DNA from: Girardinichthys multiradiatus
Taxonomy: Eukaryota > Chordata > Actinopteri > Cyprinodontiformes > Goodeidae
NCBI RefSeq assembly: GCF_021462225.1
Contig: NC_061797.1
Location: 1,605,001 to 1,669,000 of the forward strand
Length of the DNA stretch: 64,000 bases
Direction of reading: 5' to 3'
Positions 1-11,596 of this stretch are shown here, in pieces; within the stretch, counting starts at the first letter, position 1, and each line of letters opens with the position of its first letter. The notes under the pieces were generated by a model that did not search any database, was not told the DNA's origin, and worked only from the letters and a program-made list of their open reading frames with translations. A program made the translations under genes and the position numbers.

Positions 1-1551
1 CTCCAATTACCGGCTTGGGACAAGCCTAGTCTCTGGCCTGAGCACCACTGAAGGTCCCCACCGACCCCAGAAGACAGCGGGACTGCAGACCCCCTGCTCT
101 CTGTGACTTTGTCCGGAAATAGCCTTCCCTTCCTGGTGGACACTGGGGCCACATGTTCAACCATCAAACAGGCTCCTCCAAACACACTCTCCACCAGGAC
201 TACAACTGTCATGGGGTTCTCAGGGGCATAGCAGGTCCTGCCATATACCAAGCCTTTAAAGACTGAAATTGGTGGACAGACACTGAATCACAGTTATCTA
301 GTCTCCACAGACACACCAGTAAATTTACTGGGTAGAGACATGTTAATAAAACTGGGAGCAACCATTTTATGTGGGACTGATGGACTGCAGGTGCACCTAC
401 CCAATGGCATCCAGTTATTTTGTGACAATAACACTTATTTTGTACATGGACAGTACCTCCTCCAGCCACTGCAGGACTCAATGGCTGATATATACTGTGT
501 TTTGTTGCAACCTGAAACCACCGCGCACAGAGGCATTCTCTTGGCTTTCCATCAGTGGAAATCCTGGGTGTCCACTCTGGCGCCCTATGTACCTCCTCCT
601 GAACCCCCGCATGTCACCTTGTTTTATGATAGAAATAATTGTGAATGCTACCAGGAAAGTTTTGCTGACGAGTTAGAGGGTACACACTGGGACATTGCCA
701 CCACAGACATTTATGTAGCACCAGAAGGAGTGGTGGCCGAGGTTCATTTGACTAGAGAACAGGAAGTGTGGTTTAGGATGTGGTCTGATGGCGAGCCTCA
801 TGTCTCTTTGGCTCTGCACCCAGATCATGAAGCACGTGAACTTGGAGGTGTGTTAAAACGCTCCCTGAACCTACAGGATTGGCAGCCTTTGCTAACCCCC
901 AACCTTTTTTATTCGCCCTCAGGGAACACTTATTGCATATTCAACCACTCCACGGATGTGGGCACACTGGAGCATGTTCAGTTAGACAGACACCATGGTA
1001 GGGAAAAAACAGACCATCCACTGGCAGCTGCTGTTGTGGAAAAAATGCCTTCCACTCTCTGGGCAGAGGGGCCCACAGATGGCCTGATTAAATGTTCCCC
1101 CATTACCTTTCAGTTAACCACCGGCCAACCAATATGGAAGCCCCAATACCCTCACAAACCAGCAGCAGAATTAGGCATTAAAGATACAGTGGAAGGTCTC
1201 TGGAACTCAGGTGTTTTAGAGTCCGCACATTCCTCTTCATGGAACACACCCATTTTGCCAGTGGAGAAAAAAGGGACAGGTAAATGGCGCATGGCACATG
1301 ATTTACGGGCCATAAATGCAGCTTTGGCCACCACTACCGTTCCCGTGCCCAATCCCTATGTGGCTCTGACAAATCTTAATCCTGACCATTGCTGGTTTAC
1401 CTGCATTGATCTGGCCAATGCATTTTTCTGCCTTCCTTTAGCTGAGGAATGCAGGGATATTTTTGCATTTACCTATAAATCTCATAGGTATAGATACACA
1501 CGTTTGCCGCAGGGATTCGTGTTTCTCCAGGAATTTTCAATCAGGTTCTAA
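1..1551 (+). pseudogene. pro-pol: ERV-A protease and N-terminal reverse transcriptase (broken)
   Basis: One frame carries the retropepsin active site DTGA (codons from 139) and the later flap-side motif LLGRDML (about 330-350). An in-frame TAG at 229-231 interrupts it. From 340 the frame stays open to 1551. It covers the pro-RT linker and the RT fingers, with the first catalytic-aspartate region near 1405 (CIDLANAFF) and LPQGF near 1510. The frame is lost just after LPQGF. In a live element this would be a Gag-Pro-Pol segment that matures Gag and copies the RNA genome. Confidence 0.8.
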
Positions 1552-2141
1552 AAGACTCTCTCCAATATTGCCTATTACCACCAAACACCACTTTGATTCA
1601 GTACGTGGATGATATTCTCCTCGCAACACCCACTGTGGCTGAATGTTTACAGGCAACAGCAATTGTTTTGTCACATTTGGCTAAAAAAGGCTACAAGGTT
1701 AGCAAACCCAAACTTCAAATCTGCAGACGCCAGGTTGACTTTCTGGGAAGAGTTGTTTCCCAACCTGGCACGGGTATGTCCCCAGCTCACCAGTCTGCAG
1801 TTTTGTCCCACCCAAAACCACTCCTGGTTAAGCACATGTTGTCTTTCCTAGGACTCACAGGGTATAGTAGATCTTTTGTGCCCGGCTACACCGACCTCAC
1901 TGCACCCCTTAGAGATCTTGTCAAAAAACAGGGCATGAGAAACCTCACTGCCCCGCTTGAGTGGACCAGAGAAGCTGAAGAAGCATTCATTAACTTAAAA
2001 ACCAGCCTCTCGCAAGCTGCACATTTGGCACACTCAGATTACACTTTGCCATTTCAGCTGGATGTTTCTGTAACAGCACACACGGCAAATGGTGTGCTGT
2101 TCCAAAAAAAATGGGGGTTAGGACAGTCCTCATGTACATAA
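1552..2141 (+). pseudogene. pol: ERV-A reverse transcriptase palm/thumb segment
   Basis: The catalytic motif YVDDILLA lies at about 1602-1625, in a different frame from the preceding RT segment. It is followed by the conserved region where the primer grip and thumb begin (VDFLGRVV, LSFLGLTGYSR) and the connection domain. The frame ends at 2141 in the connection/RNase H linker, where another slip leads into the next segment. Confidence 0.8.
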
Positions 2142-3259
2142 GTGTAATGCTGGACAACATGGAACAAAGACATCATGAGTGCACCCGACATGCAGCAGGG
2201 ATGGCTAAAATAATCCAAAAAACAGCTCATGTAGTGATGGGACACCCTCTTAACATATTAACATCACATGGTGTGGTGGCCTTTGTGAACTCTCAGGCTT
2301 TCACACTCTCACCACTGAGACAACAGAGGCTGAGTAAGGTGCTGGAGGCCCCAAAAATCACATACACACATGAAGGAATAAACATGGCAGACAGAATGAC
2401 ATCAGGAGAACCACATGTCTGTGCAGAAAAAGTGGAGTTTAATGAAAAAATCAAACCAGACCTACAAAGCACATCTCTGACAGATGCTAGAAATCTGTAT
2501 ACAGATGGTTGCTGTTTCAGATATGATACACAAGGACTTAAAGCAGCGTATGCAGTGGTGGAGGACTCAGGGTCGGACTTTGTAACAGTGAAAGCGGAAA
2601 GGCTGACAGACACACAATCAGCACAGAGAGCAGAGGTTTTGGCAGTGATAGCGGCCCTGGAATTAGGAGAAGGGCAGAAAGTAAACATTTACACAGACTC
2701 AGCATATGCCACAAGTGCAGTGCATGTTGAACTAAATCAATGGTTGAGAACAGGGTTCAGGACAGCAGGACAGAAACCCATTAAGCATGAACAGGAAATG
2801 AAAAGGCTGGCTGAAGCATTGCTATTACCACAGGAGGTGGCAGTTATCAAGTGCAAAGGACATGACAGCAGCAATACCAGAGTAGCACAGGGTAACCAGG
2901 CGGCAGATCAAGCAGCGAAGCAGTGTGCTGGGTATCAACCAAAAACTATATTGCTGTGTTCAGAAGCAGGGTGGACACCAGAACCCACCCTGGAAGAAGT
3001 AATGAAACTACAAAAGGGGGCCTCTCCTGAGGAAAAATCAGTTTGGAAGGCACAAGGGGGCTCACAGGATGAGAACGGTTTTTGGAGAAGTCCAGACGGA
3101 CGTCCCATTTTACCACCAGGTCTTACCAAAATAGCCCTAGAAGAAGCACATGGAGTAGGACATGTGGGAACAATGCAAATGTTGAAATATCTTGAACATT
3201 GGTGGCACCCTTTTTTGAAACCAATGGCAGTACATTGGATTAATTCATGCGAGATGTGA
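2111..3259 (+). pseudogene. pol: ERV-A RNase H and integrase zinc-binding domain
   Basis: An open stretch of 382 codons. RNase H is recognisable from NLYTDG (first Asp), the Glu in RAEVLAV, and IYTDSAYA (third acidic residue). It ends with the integrase HHCC finger (HGVGHVG ... NSCEM). A TGA stop at 3257-3259 falls exactly where the last Cys of that finger is expected. This is a nonsense change in the integrase N-terminal domain. Confidence 0.8.
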
Positions 3260-4099
3260 AGGCCGTTCATTGTTAGACCAACCTTGAAGCCAGCACCTGG
3301 AAAGTTCCCAGTAGACCCAATAGCAGGAAAATAAGTTATCATTGATTATACTGACTGATTGATTATACTTTACTGACTGAGAGAGTAAATGGGTTCAGAT
3401 ATCTGTTGTTGTGTGTGGATGCATTTACTGGATGGCCGGAGGCGTGGCCTACAAAAAAGGAAGACAGCAAATCTGTGGTGAAGTGTTTGATAAATCATTA
3501 TATCCCTAGACATGGTTTCCCAGCTAAAATAAGGTCTGACAACAGAACACATTTCAAAAATGAGGAACTCAAGGAAGTGGAAAATATTTCTGGGACTGAA
3601 ACACTCATTTGGCACTGTGTACCATCCACAGTCACAGGGGAAGGTGGAAAGAATGAATCAATCCCTTAAAACCAAATTGGCTAAGATCTGTGCACAGTCC
3701 AAAATGAATTGGGTTACGGCCTTGTCATTAGCTCTGATGTCTGTACGGAGTTCTGTAAATCAGAAACATGGTTTAACTCCACATGAGCTGCAAACAGGGA
3801 GGCCATTTCCAGGCCCACAAACAAGGTTACCGTTTCTCACTGAGTGTGAACAATCTATGTCTCATCGTGATTATTACAGATCTCTCCATAGTCTTGTTAC
3901 AGCTTTCTTCAAACAGAACCCAGCAGAACCAGAGACCAGGGTTGGGACCATCACATCAGAAGCGGAGTGGGTACTGCTGAAGGTGATCAAAACGAAGTGG
4001 TCAGAACCCAGGTGGACCGGTCCATTCCAGGTCACAGAAAGAACCTCACATGCGGTGAGACTGAAGGGTAAAGGCGACACCTGGTACCACTGGAGTTAG
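3260..4099 (+). pseudogene. pol: ERV-A integrase core and C-terminal domain
   Basis: The integrase core continues in two overlapping frames. One (3382-3669) contains LLCVDAFTGWPEA and SDNRTHF. The other (3560-4099) contains the catalytic-Glu region GKVERMNQS and the SH3-like C-terminal domain (WTGPFQV). The conserved Gly of SDNGTHF is Arg here. Around 3335-3385 a short direct repeat (tgattatactgactg) with several stops disrupts the first catalytic-Asp region. Strand transfer activity is not expected. Confidence 0.8.
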
Positions 4100-4382
4100 T
4101 GTACAGCAACAGACGCTCCGCAGAGATCCCTCGCTGAGGTCTAGGAAAACATAAGAGAAAACACCGGGAAGGAAGATCAAATTTCTCACACCACTAAAGG
4201 GCAGAATAATCCCCAGGTGTGAGAACGCAAAGCTCTAGGTCAGTCTACACCTGAGAGCTGAAGAGAAGAAAGAACAATCAGGAGTGATTGAGTTTCCCTC
4301 TCACTCAAAGTGGTAGAGTTTTCCCTCCCACTTGTAAAATACTGAATAAAAAAAAAACTGAACTATAACTTTTGTATCTCTA

Positions 4383-4400
4383 TTAATTTCTTTTTTACAG
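4383..4400 (+). promoter_or_regulatory. Candidate env splice acceptor
   Basis: A pyrimidine-rich tract ends in ttttttacag at 4400, about 50 bases before the env start. This is the expected place for the acceptor that makes subgenomic env mRNA. The inference comes from sequence and position only. Confidence 0.45.
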
Positions 4401-4447
4401 GTATCAAGGATTATATTACTCACAAGTATTACCAAAAGGGTTGGGTC

Positions 4448-5441
4448 ATGGGATGTTTGTGTGTCATATCTTTTTGCATTATTACAGTGATTTTGGGTTT
4501 GTTTTGTGAACTTCCATTACAGATATGCTCTGACAGCTGCCAAACTGAGCAAATGTTCAAACGCTCAACCAATAAGGGAAAAGCGGACAGGTGTATGGCT
4601 AAAAACGAGGGGATAGAGCTCAAGTATGTTTGTGGGACCACCACCACCTTTTCTTTTGACCTCTGTCTGGTAGTGAATTGCGGGAATGGCGGAACCGGGT
4701 GGGAAGGTTATGCCATTTATTTATGCATGGACAAAAGATGGTTTAAGTACTGTAAACAACTGTTCCCCCACCTATACAGATGCAATTGGAGTTCCGCGAG
4801 GAGTCCCAAATGAGTATAGACTTGCAGACCAAATATCAGCTGGATTTGAAAACATCCCTATTATAGCTGCCTTGTTCCCAGTAACACCTAACAAAAACGT
4901 AGACCGCATTAATTATATTCATTATAATGTTTTGCGTCTGGCCAATCTAACTCGAGACGCTGTAGAAGGTTTATCTGAACAATTGGCCCCAACTTCCCTC
5001 ATGGCAGTACAAAATAGGATGGCATTGGATATGTTGTTAGCTGAAAAAGGTGGCCTGTGTGCCATGTTTGGAGATATGTGTTGTACCTTTATTCCTAATA
5101 ACACTGCACCGGACGGTTCAGTGTCAAAGGCTTTAGAGGGACTTAAGACCCTCTCCGCCACCATGCATGAACATTCTGGAATTCATAATCCCCTGGAGGA
5201 GTGGATGACAGGCATATTTGGACACTGGAAGGGTTTGATAATGTCTTTGATGATTTCTATTGCAGTATTCGTAGCTATAATGGTGACCTGTGGATGTTGC
5301 TGTGTCCCATGCATTCGTTCTCTGATGGTGCGCCTCATCACCTCCGCAATTGAGCAGAGGGATCCAAAGATAACGATGCCACTGTTGCATATTGACTATG
5401 ACCAGGATGAGGACCCAGAGTGTGAATTCATGGACGCATAA
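4448..5441 (+). pseudogene. env: ERV-A envelope: short SU remnant and near-complete TM subunit
   Basis: The first frame (4448-4813) starts with a hydrophobic leader (MGCLCVISFCIITVILGLF) and encodes a Cys-rich SU much shorter than the 336-codon SU of ERV-B, so most of SU is deleted. A second frame (4686-5441, 251 codons) encodes TM. It has the immunosuppressive-domain-like segment, a C-X6-CC motif (CAMFGDMCC), a membrane anchor (about residues 184-212) with a CGCCCVPC cluster, and an acidic tail. The CX6CC motif places it with gamma-type Env proteins that form an SU-TM disulfide. The frame slip separates SU from TM. Confidence 0.8.
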
Positions 5442-5479
5442 TATGATGCATTCATGTTTTTAATGATTTTCTCTTTTAC

Positions 5480-6232
5480 AGGGGTTACAGTACTATTTTT
5501 ACTTATTTCTACTTAGGTTTAGAAGGACATTTTAGATTGTGAACTCTTTTATGAGAGTTCAAAAGGTGGATTGAAGAATATAAACTATCTATGTGTGTAT
5601 TGAAGAATATAAACTAGCTATGTGTGTATTGAAGAATATAAACTATCTATGTGTGTAACCTGTGTGCAGATGGAGGAGAAGGGAGTGAAAACATAGAGAG
5701 TACAAAGTCATAAATCAGTGAATGACAGGGGAGTAGGGGATAGAGAGAGTCCAAGGTCGTAAACAGGCGGACAGGAGGGGGGGGGGGCTGGAGACAGGAC
5801 AAAGATAAGTTTGTTATAAGAGAATAAACAGAAATACTCCTTATTTGGACCCAAGGAAATGTTATGTTATACATGAGTGACTTTATATATGTATATGTTG
5901 AACACACCCTTGAGACTGGAATAAAACGAGATGAAAGCGGAGAGTTGATCAGACTTGGGCTTGCAGGTGCGTGACTGGAGTCCATCTCTCACTCTGCGCA
6001 GAGGCGAACTCAAAGTTGGTTGTACTTGTGTTTATTTCACTCTTTTGAAACCTGTACCCAAATCAACGGACCCGGAGAAGCAAAGACGGCTTGGACACTG
6101 TACAGTCTTATTTTGTTTTTTTATATTTCTTCCATTCTGTGAATCTTCACAGTTAGACTTGCCTGTCAATTTGCTGCTGATACACCTGAATTTCCCCACT
6201 GAGAGACAATAAAGGATATTTCTACTCTAATC
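5480..6232 (+). repeat. Candidate 3' LTR / 3' UTR of ERV-A
   Basis: After env there is an acagggg tract that could be the polypurine tract. It is followed by 29-bp tandem repeats, TATATA at about 5883, and AATAAA at 5920 and again near 6209. This fits a U3-R-U5 layout. No partner LTR is in the window, so the ends are not fixed and no TG...CA edge could be confirmed. Confidence 0.4.
5571..5657 (+). repeat. 29-bp tandem repeat, three copies
   Basis: Three head-to-tail copies of a 29-bp unit beginning ttgaagaatataaact differ at only one position. They sit in the presumed U3 of ERV-A, where short tandem duplications often form the enhancer. The enhancer role is inference. Confidence 0.85.
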
Positions 6233-6261
6233 TAAAGCATGAAGGACAGTGACCACTAATT

Positions 6262-6508
6262 AATTAAAATTAATAATGTTTATTTTGTCATTGCAATTGT
6301 GCATTCCAACGAAATCTATCCTCTGCATTTAACCCATCCCCTTAAGGAGCAGTGGGCTACCATTCTGCACGCCTTGGGAGCATTCTGGGGCTAATGGTCT
6401 TGCTCAGGGACCCAGAGTGGCAGTCTGTGGTCCTTGTGGTCTATAAACCGGACCCTTGTGTCCTCTCCGGAATGCCACTGTTCTGACCACTAGGTCACTA
6501 CACTCCCC
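6262..6508. repeat. Dispersed fish repeat fragment
   Basis: This stretch has the style of a common teleost interspersed repeat (tattttgtcattgcaattg, then a cattctggggctaatggtc core). It is recognised from general familiarity only. Family and orientation are not assigned. Confidence 0.45.
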
Positions 6509-7440
6509 CACTGAGAAACACTGCACTAAACTGACGACATTTGTAGATAGACAACAAGTCCATTAAGCTACATAATGGAAGATTCCACATCTTCCGCTCC
6601 AGTACGTGTCCGTTCCAGACCACCTCCGTCAGTCTGTGAAAAGCCTACCTACTACATCTGCGGTAACTCCATTGTGCTCCGCTCCAGGTCCCTTGGAGCC
6701 CGAAGAGAGCATGCACGAGAGGTAAACTGTTTGACCTGACCGGAGCCAGACGAACCGGAACAGAAAACTGGAGTTGTTCCGTATTTGACAGAAAGTGAAG
6801 CAGGAACAGAGGATGTGGAATATGTTAGGACATAATACATTCCATAACATCATAGTTACTTTCACTTACCTGTACAACATAAAATTGCCTTAAAATGTAA
6901 CCTCCCGTGCAAAATGCAAGTTGGTTAACTGCTCTATCAACCTGCCTCTGTGGTGAGCAAGAGTGCAACCATGGTCGGCAGACCATATTCAAGATTCTTC
7001 ATTGTCATTATGTTCAACATGAACCTGACTAGCAAACAGATAACGCTATACTTGACACAGTATTATAAAACATTTAATCCTTACCTCATGTAAACCGGAG
7101 TTTCGGTGAAATCTTCTGGCCTGCGGTGTACGTTGTCTTCTGAAGCATGCTAATGGCGGACACAAAAATCATTGCTGAGCGATGTGAGTGACGTCATGTG
7201 GTCACGTGACACGATCACCTTTGACTTAAAGTAAATATTTATTTGGACAGAAATTGTTTCAGTTATTTTCGTCAACGGTAAGGGATTTTTAATTTTAGGT
7301 AAAATGAAATTAACAGTTTCAAACCAGAAATTCAAATTTTCCATAGTAACAATATAACATTTTAATTCAACTAAAATACATAGATGTTTCACTTTTATCA
7401 GTGTACAGAAGAGCCCGGAGAGAACTGAGAAAGGGCAAAG
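6509..7440. other. No gene seen
   Basis: AT-rich sequence with only short reading frames and no recognisable motif. Confidence 0.5.
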
Positions 7441-7444
7441 GTAC

Positions 7445-7512
7445 AAGAAGCGCATCGAGGGGCACTTCAACGACAACCCACGCAGTATGTGGAGAGGCAT
7501 TAGATCCATCAC
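7445..7512 (+). pseudogene. LINE ORF2 scrap
   Basis: About 22 codons read KKRIEGHFNDNPRSMWRGI. This matches the linker before the reverse transcriptase in fish L2/Rex-type LINE polyproteins, where a basic HF-x-N-x-xR-x-MW-x-GI pattern is common. Nothing of the RT follows, so it is a short relic. Confidence 0.5.
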
Positions 7513-7524
7513 AGCCTAAGCAGA

Positions 7525-7957
7525 GTGAGCAGCAGCTCAGCTGTTAGAGTTAAAAAGCTGATAATTACAGACAAGTGTATGAATAAGGCACAGATGAACC
7601 AAGTAAGTTTGACTTGCAAGGGAGAGACCATGCTCTGCAGAACAGTGACTTCCTTCTCACAAAGAAAGAAGTCCTTGCACCAGCCTTTTATTTACAACTC
7701 ACATTCTTACAAGTAAAAAGCAGGAATTGATTCAGCCAATTCTTACAGAGCTTTCAACCTAGAAGAGTGGTCATTCCCATTTATGGTATAAGCATGTCAT
7801 GTCCAGGGATTGATCCACTCCAGACCACATTCTTTAACTTTCCACACCCTTTGTCCACACTAAAACCAATCACAGGGATCATCTTCAATAGAGTAGAACT
7901 TAAAACATAACCCTTGTTTAAACTAAACAATGATAATTTTTATACATTTTTCTAACA
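7525..7957 (-). repeat. ERV-D 3' LTR with adjacent polypurine tract
   Basis: On the minus strand a purine tract (caggaggg, 7969-7958) is followed at once by TGTTAGAAAA, the expected LTR start. The element's env stop lies just upstream. The left edge is set by weak similarity to 13.29-13.36 kb, including a shared gcaagggagagac. Confidence 0.45.
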
Positions 7958-8042
7958 ATTCCCTCCTGTTTATTATTGATTAGTTTAATAACACATTCAT
8001 GTATACACTTCGAAAAGCTTTATGCATACACCTCATTAAACA

Positions 8043-8579
8043 TTAAACTGTTGTTAAGTTTAGTGACTTCTCCTCCATAATGTCATCATAGTTCTGGTCC
8101 TCGTCAAGTTGGTAATCCTGGGACAACATTGTATCAAAAATTCCTCCAACCATCCTTAATATCATTGCTCTGATACAGGAAATAACACACAGAGTAAAAA
8201 AGGCAAGCAACAATAACACAGCGATGACAGGACAAAGAGCTGTGACTTCTGTGGACAGTTCTGTAAGAGCTTTTGTGGTTGCATTAACAAACAGTCCCTG
8301 TCGATAATCTATAGTTTCTAATCTAAGCATGTTCTTTCCTAAACTTAGCAAAATCTTATTTCCTGTTGATCTATGCTTGAATTCCTCATGTGGCTTCACA
8401 CGGATGAGTTCCCTCTTACTCCTATTTAGGGAAGGTTGAAGTATTGGAATAGTCCCCACTGGGATGGAACCGGTGCCTACGACACAATGAGAAAAATTGG
8501 AACCTGCAAGAAGCTCCACATAATTGGACATAGGAGTTGTAACATTAAACTGTTTAAGCATTTTCCATTGTGCTACCAT
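8043..8579 (-). pseudogene. env: ERV-D envelope transmembrane remnant
   Basis: 178 codons. A basic furin-like site (NRSKREL, about residue 55) is followed by a helical stretch, a membrane anchor (about residues 116-140) and a tail with DYQLDEDQNYDD. The tail resembles those of the other ERVs here in its acidic YD repeats. It differs from ERV-A and ERV-B in lacking the CX6CC segment, and the region between cleavage site and anchor is short, so most of the ectodomain is missing. Confidence 0.6.
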
Positions 8580-10542
8580 TTATACCTTTATTTTTATTTA
8601 TTTCCATACATAATATGTGCTGTCCAAGATGTTAATAAAACCTTGTATGGTGTCATGATAGACAAGGTTAAATAATATTTAATTGGATCTTTCCTGCAAA
8701 TCTTTGGCCATGATAAGGTTGCTCTCTTTTAATCATCTGGTTCCATAACAAAAAATGTTTTTTTGGTATTCATCAGCAAGATTATAACAGCTCTGAATAA
8801 TATATTCTAATTTAGTTTTATTTAGATGCATCTATTCTAATCAAATTTTTTTTTCAAATGCAGTAAGTCCTCATATTTAAGAATAAGGTCACTATTTCTG
8901 TTAGTTGTTATTATTTTTAATAATGCTTGGTTTAGTTTAGGTTTAATTAGTTCTAAAAAAAAACTCACTCCTCATCAATTTAGAAGGCTTAATAAAATTG
9001 ATGAACACAAACATAAAGAGCATGTTATGTCTTATAATCTTAGTTTGTCTTACCCTGTTTTATAAACACACCTGTACAGTTTCAGTCATCTATAGCTCTT
9101 CCCTTTTTAATTACAGTTTGTATTTATTTCAAGTAACTAAAGTTTTCTCAATTTCAGGAATAGTAATTCTGTCCAGTAATTCTGTTAAGGAGCATTTCAT
9201 CTTGTGTTAAATTTAAAATCTAATTTGATCATTCTGAACCTGACTGGAAAAAGAATCCAAACATCTGTTAAAATCCTTTTGTTTAAAAATTGACCTAATA
9301 TTATGGTACTGCTGAGGATCAGACTTGCTCTTGTAGTCTTTAATTTTTATCGTGCACATGTACCCTAATTTTTATATAACATGAAACAGACATTCATTTC
9401 ACAAAAACAGACAGACAAAATGGACAGATATTGGCCACATAAAATTTAATTATTCTGTTTGTAAAATAATTTCAAAAAACATTGAAGACAGGTCTATTAG
9501 CTTTCTCATGTTTATCAGTATTTCAATTCAGGTAGAACCTTTACTATCTTTATATGATTTTGGAAAAAATTCTGGAAACCTTATAGAGGTAAAAGTTTGG
9601 CAAATGATCATTAGAACATCAGACCTTTATGAGCGCTTTTAAAGTCTCCCAAAGGCGCTTTTTAATTAAATCAGTCATTCCCAGTCAGGCACATTCACAC
9701 ACTGACAACTTTTCCCTCATGGCTGTCATGAACATCCACTTGATGGTTTTTAGGATTTTGTATTTTTATAATGCAAAGCACTTTGAATTGCCCTGCATGC
9801 AATGTGCTGTACAAATACATTTTACTTAGTTACTTCTCTATCAGAGCAATTTCATTTACAAAAATTCCCATATAATTTTCTTTTTATATTTTTAAAATGC
9901 ACATTGTTTTCTCATAACCCCTTTTGTTTCCACTAGGTCTGTTTTGAATGCTTAAATTATTTTTTATCCACCAAGGATCAATAAGGTGGTGTTTGTGAGG
10001 TCCACCTTGAAGGTGTTGTCTTTTGGGTCCGTCCAGTCTGGAGAAGTGTCAGGTTATCATTGTCAGGTCAGTGAGGTTCATAAGTCAGTCAGAACCTTGG
10101 TCATTTGGGCTTGGGTCATTTTTGGTCATTTGGTCTGTGCACATAATATCACATGGATCCAACCAATGATTAGTCAACAAAACTTCCACACAGTATGATA
10201 TTATTTCTCCAGCTTCCACCTGTTGAAGAAATATTTATTGTTAATAAATTAACTGCATTTCCCAGGAACACTACATTCCTCCTGGATGATAATCACCTGT
10301 TGAAAAACGTCATTATTATATTAGTCAGTTGTTTCACATATTCAATCAGATCATTAAACATTCCAGTAGGTGAAGTTATTAGTATATCATGTAGACTGAC
10401 ATATACTTTTGTACTTGGAGAGGATCTCAACTTATCCATGTATGCTGCTGCAATGTCTATCATCTCCTTGTTCACATCAACTTCCCCTTTTCCTTCTTTA
10501 ACAACATTCTGTTCTCCCTTATCCAGTCATTGTTGACTGGGT
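8580..10542. other. AT-rich filler inside ERV-D, no assignable gene
   Basis: This is where pol and SU should be. Only short frames are seen, plus a common repeat-tail phrase (tgtgctgtacaaatac) near 9810. A 60-codon frame at 10475-10293 (minus) directly follows the zinc-knuckle region and could be a gag-pol junction relic, but it has no motif I recognise. Confidence 0.45.
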
Positions 10543-11486
10543 TGTCCAGTTGGACAGTGTCTAGCCCAATGACAATGCTGCCCACAAACCCAGCATACAT
10601 AATCTCTTCCATCATTTCTCCCTCTCACTTGCCTCCGTCCACGCCCTCTAAGGCCTCCGAAAGTTTCCTCTGAAAGTTCCTCTCATTCTGCCCCTCCCCC
10701 TACTTACTGGTCCTGCATAAAATATTTCATCTTCAGCATAGAAGTTATCAGTAGGGGGTTGTTTATGCATTCCACCGACCACCTTTTCAGCATGCATTGC
10801 CCAGTTCTGCCAACTGCTAACCGAGCAGGTGGGTAGATCAATATTATGTTTTGTGACCCAGTTACGAATCTCTGGTAAAGCATTTGCCTGGAGGGCATTT
10901 TTTAACTGCTGTTTATAGGGAGCAGTGTCATTGAGGCCATCCAGTTTAATTGCCTGTTCTCTCCGCCTAGTATTTTTGCTACTGGGGAGCTGGTTATTAA
11001 ATTTTGGGATCCCTCTCTCATACTTTATGAAGTTGGAAAAACTGATGGTGAATATGTTGATGCCTCTTCAGTTATTTGTCCCACTGGCGCTGAGGGTTCA
11101 GGCACTATCACAGCTGCAGCAGCAGGCTGGGGCTGTGGCTTCCTGCCCCTCCCCCTTACTACACAACAGTCATTATCTTCTTGTCTTGCAACTGCTATAT
11201 AAATCTCCTTACACTTTTTATCGTTTCCTGCCTTTCTTTTATGAGCTTCAGCAGGCCAATTTTTTTTTGCCCTTATTAATTCTTGGCTGGGTTTTTTCCT
11301 TTTCATAAGTTTGTCTTTCTGTTGTAATCTCTGTACCAAATGGGTACAAGCAGGCACCGAAAGATGTCCTTTAAAATTATAATCTTTCTGCCATTTAGCG
11401 AGATTTTTTACTGTATCTGGATCTTTTGAGTAGAAAAACTTTACATCTCCTTCTAACGAGGGCTGCTTCCGGACGCAGTTCCCCAT
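10543..11486 (-). pseudogene. gag: ERV-D gag: matrix, capsid remnant and zinc knuckle
   Basis: The frame begins at 11486 with MGN, a myristoylation-type start. Residues 1-153 form a Lys-rich matrix-like domain with a Pro-rich end. After a stop at 11025, pieces of the capsid C terminus follow in shifted frames, then a Gly/Arg segment and a complete CX2CX4HX4C knuckle (CWVCGQHCHWARHC, about 10600-10559). Most of the capsid is deleted. Gag would package RNA and build the particle. Confidence 0.65.
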
Positions 11487-11596
11487 TTTAAGAGTTTTTT
11501 TTTTTTATCTATTAAAAACTATTGTTAAGAACTGAGTTTTAGTTCTATTCATTTATATTAGCGCTATTTATTTGATTCTCTTTGCTTTATTATGTA

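Larger units (their letters stand above)
1..6232 (+). mobile_element. ERV-A, 5'-truncated endogenous retrovirus
   Basis: Reading rightward the order is protease, reverse transcriptase, RNase H, integrase, env and an LTR-like 3' end, as in a simple orthoretrovirus. Gag and the 5' LTR lie outside the window. Pol is spread over at least four frames and has in-frame stops, so the copy is dead. Its Env segments resemble those of ERV-B (16.7-18.6 kb) closely, so both belong to one broad fish ERV lineage with a gamma-type Env. The right boundary is approximate. Confidence 0.85.

Noticed and set aside
10925..11308. Plus-strand 127-codon hydrophobic frame
   Set aside because: It is antisense to the ERV-D gag and reflects T-rich complement sequence.
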